This document shows, in pieces, positions 62,258 to 64,000 of a DNA stretch of 64,000 bases. The notes under the pieces were generated by a model. That model did no database searches. It was given only the letters and a program-made list of their open reading frames with translations, and was not told the origin of the DNA. A program made the position numbers and the translations under genes. Position 1 is the first letter of the stretch. Each line of letters begins with the position of its first letter. Origin of the DNA: JAVJST01 sp040219295 (GTDB lineage: Bacteria; Pseudomonadota; Alphaproteobacteria; Rhodospirillales; Casp-alpha2); contig JAVJST010000008.1 of the NCBI GenBank assembly GCA_040219295.1, positions 62,001 through 126,000 on the forward strand. Reading direction: 5' to 3'.

Positions 62258-63298
62258 TCAGTACATCGACGTGAGCACGTCGCGCAGCCGCTTCATTTCC
62301 TCGAGCGCGCGGCCGGTGCCGAGCACAACGCAGCTCAGCGGGTCGTCGGCGATCGAGACCGGCAAGCCGGTCGAGTGCCTGAGCACGTAGTCGAGATTGC
62401 CGAGAAGCGCGCCGCCGCCGGTCAGCACGATACCCTTGTCGACGATATCGGCGGCGAGTTCAGGCTCGGTATGTTCGAGCGCGACCTTGACCGCCTCGAT
62501 GATGGCGCCGACCGGCTCGGCCAGGCTCTCGGCGATCTGGCGTTCGGAGATGACGAGTTCCTTGGGCACGCCGTTCATCAGGTCGCGGCCCTTGATCTCC
62601 ATGGTCCGGCCGTCGTCGTCACCCGGCGGGCAGGCGGAACCGATCTCTTCCTTGATGCGCGCCGCCGAGCTTTCGCCGACCAGCAGGTTATGGTTGCGGC
62701 GGATGTAGCCGATGATGGCTTCGTCCATCTTGTCGCCGCCGACGCGCACGCTGCGCGCATAGACGATACCGCCGAGCGACAGCACCGCGACCTCTGTCGT
62801 GCCGCCGCCGATGTCGACGACCATGGAACCGGTCGGTTCGGTCACCGGCAAGCCGGCGCCGATCGCGGCGGCCATTGGCTCCTCGATCAGGAACACGCGT
62901 CGCGCACCGGCGCTCTCGGCGCTCTCCTGGATCGCGCGACGTTCGACCGCGGTCGATCCGGAGGGCACGCAGACGACGACCATCGGGCTGGCGAACGTGC
63001 CGCGGTTGTGCACCTTGCGGATGAAGTACTTGATCATCTCCTCGGCGACTTCGAAGTCGGCGATGACGCCATCGCGAAGCGGCCGGATGGCGCGGATGTT
63101 TCCGGGGGTGCGGCCGAGCATCTGCTTGGCTTCCTCGCCGACAGCGAGGACCTGCTTCTTGCCCTTGCCTTCGGCGATGGCGACGACCGAGGGTTCGTTG
63201 AGGACGATGCCCTTGCCCTTCACGTAGACAAGCGTGTTCGCCGTGCCAAGGTCGATGGCCATGTCGGCGGAGAGAAATCCGAAAAGTCTGGAAAACAT
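62258..63298 (-). CDS. mreB: Actin-like cytoskeletal protein MreB
   Basis: Forms membrane-bound filaments that steer elongation. 346 residues from MFSRLFGFLSADMAIDLGTANTLVYVKGKGI. The N-terminal MFSRLFGF is a probable membrane-binding segment. Phosphate-1 DLGTANTLV, MVVDIGGGTTEVAVLSLGGIV near 157-177 and VLTGGGALLGNLD near 287 are intact. The upstream in-frame start at 63376 lacks homology and was rejected. It is cut off from mreC by about 8.9 kb of unrelated genes and must be terminated before the convergent agmatinase gene. Confidence 0.97.
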   Translation of the reverse strand: MFSRLFGFLSADMAIDLGTANTLVYVKGKGIVLNEPSVVAIAEGKGKKQVLAVGEEAKQMLGRTPGNIRAIRPLRDGVIADFEVAEEMIKYFIRKVHNRGTFASPMVVVCVPSGSTAVERRAIQESAESAGARRVFLIEEPMAAAIGAGLPVTEPTGSMVVDIGGGTTEVAVLSLGGIVYARSVRVGGDKMDEAIIGYIRRNHNLLVGESSAARIKEEIGSACPPGDDDGRTMEIKGRDLMNGVPKELVISERQIAESLAEPVGAIIEAVKVALEHTEPELAADIVDKGIVLTGGGALLGNLDYVLRHSTGLPVSIADDPLSCVVLGTGRALEEMKRLRDVLTSMY

Positions 63299-63453
63299 GA
63301 GGCCTCGCGGTCCGCGGGATTCGTGCCGGGTTGGGTCAGTGCCGCGCGCCACCCGGCAGGGCAACGCGCGGCACAACGTTCTTATACTCGACAGAAGTTA
63401 ATGATATCCAGCGCGAATACTGTGACCGTCGTCTCACCCCGGGGCACGATTTC

Positions 63454-64000
63454 CTAGGCGGAAATCGCTTCCGGCGCCGACTTTCCGCGCTTGTCGAGCA
63501 GCTTGTTCAGGGCGTGCACGTAAGCCTTCACGCTGGCCACCATGGTATCGGTGTCGGCCGCCTGACCGTTAACCGTGCGACCGTCTTCCTCGAGCCGGAC
63601 CGTCACCTCGGCCTGGGCGTCCGTACCCTGGGTCACCGCGCTGACCTGGTAGAGCTGCAGCCGGGCACCGTGCGGGAACAACTCCTTGATACCGTTGAAA
63701 GCCGCGTCCACAGGGCCGTCGCCGGTCGCCTCGACCGACTGCACGTCGCCGTCGATGTCCAGTTCCACGGTCGCTCTCGGCGGACGATGGACCGTCCCGC
63801 ACAGCAGTTCCAGCGACACCAGGCGGATCTTGTCGTTGGCGCGTCCGACCTCGTCGTCGACCAATGCGACGATGTCCTCGTCGAACACGTCCTTCTTGAG
63901 ATCCGCCAGGGCCTTGAAGCGGCGGAATGCATCCTCGATCGCGTTATCGCCCAAGTCGTAACCCAGGTCGCGTAGCTTTTCCTTGAACGCGTGGCGGCCG
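63454..64000 (-). CDS. leuA: 2-isopropylmalate synthase, C-terminal part (cut by window edge)
   Basis: First committed enzyme of leucine synthesis. Only the C-terminal 181 residues lie in the window: GRHAFKEKLRDLGYDLGDNA, then AFRRFKALADLKKDVFDEDIVAL and the leucine-binding regulatory (LeuA dimerisation) domain with VELDIDGDVQSVEATGDGPVDAAFNGIKELFPH and DTDTMVASVKAYVHALNKLL. The GDGPVDA motif marks the allosteric domain. It lies about 155 bases upstream of mreB on the same strand. Confidence 0.95.
   Translation of the reverse strand, partial: GRHAFKEKLRDLGYDLGDNAIEDAFRRFKALADLKKDVFDEDIVALVDDEVGRANDKIRLVSLELLCGTVHRPPRATVELDIDGDVQSVEATGDGPVDAAFNGIKELFPHGARLQLYQVSAVTQGTDAQAEVTVRLEEDGRTVNGQAADTDTMVASVKAYVHALNKLLDKRGKSAPEAISA

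Noticed and set aside
62375..63457. 360-codon plus-strand ORF opposite mreB
   Set aside because: Antisense of a highly conserved gene with biased third positions; product is Asp/Gly/Arg-rich with no domain.

Overview
The window is a high-GC chromosomal segment of an alphaproteobacterium, probably from the Rhodospirillales or a related marine or soil group. This rests on gene content and order: a complete division and cell-wall (dcw) cluster running mraZ to ftsZ with lpxC behind it, an FtsZ with a very long C-terminal linker, an E. coli-like (type A) RNase P RNA, and a leuA / mreB / mreCD-mrdA-rodA neighbourhood. No phage, insertion sequence, integrase or CRISPR array was seen.

Layout. (1) Bases 1-19130, minus strand: the 5' end of lpxC, then, in transcription order from high to low coordinates, mraZ-rsmH-ftsL-ftsI-murE-murF-mraY-murD-ftsW-murG-murC-murB-ddlB-ftsQ-ftsA-ftsZ. 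Most junctions are ATGA stop/start overlaps. Five TGGG repeats with an exact 10-base period lie upstream of mraZ and look like the MraZ operator. (2) 19360-24720: rnpB, a peptidoglycan amidase, a TerB/DnaJ protein, a DUF3750 protein, an unusual response-regulator receiver domain joined to a transmembrane helix and an extracytoplasmic part, and a solitary D12-class adenine methyltransferase. (3) 24740-30910: a peptide-type ABC transporter operon (Tat-type binding protein, two permeases, fused ATPase) and a 39-residue membrane protein. (4) 31180-47520: a catabolic region with a maleate-isomerase/Asp-Glu-racemase family enzyme, a DMT exporter, an alpha/beta hydrolase, an amidohydrolase, an Fe(II)/2-oxoglutarate dioxygenase, a second complete peptide-type ABC transporter, two closely related CocE/NonD hydrolases either side of a GlxA-type regulator, and an SDR. 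(5) 47680-48380: two truncated genes joined end to end, probably a deletion scar. (6) 48705-53506: tRNA-Lys(CTT) and rodA, mrdA, mreD, mreC with candidate tandem promoters. (7) 53618-62248: an island for choline-O-sulfate/choline/betaine use (choline dehydrogenase-like, Rieske oxygenase, GlxA-type regulator, choline sulfatase) plus a PAS protein, a DadA-like oxidoreductase and an agmatinase-family enzyme. (8) 62258-64000: mreB and the 3' part of leuA.

How the parts fit. Regions 1, 2 and 6 hold nearly the whole elongation and division machinery: precursor synthesis (Mur, Ddl, MraY, MurG), the two SEDS/PBP pairs (FtsW-FtsI, RodA-PBP2) and the two cytoskeletons (FtsZ/FtsA, MreB). The island in region 7 separates mreB from mreCD-mrdA-rodA, which normally form one operon. 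Regions 3 and 4 are import-and-degrade modules for peptide-like or amide/ester compounds whose substrates cannot be read from the sequence.

The observations most worth a second look are the membrane-tethered receiver protein, the split mre operon, the double-truncation junction near 48210, the ABC permease with an extra membrane domain, and the two-CocE/ABC/dioxygenase cluster.
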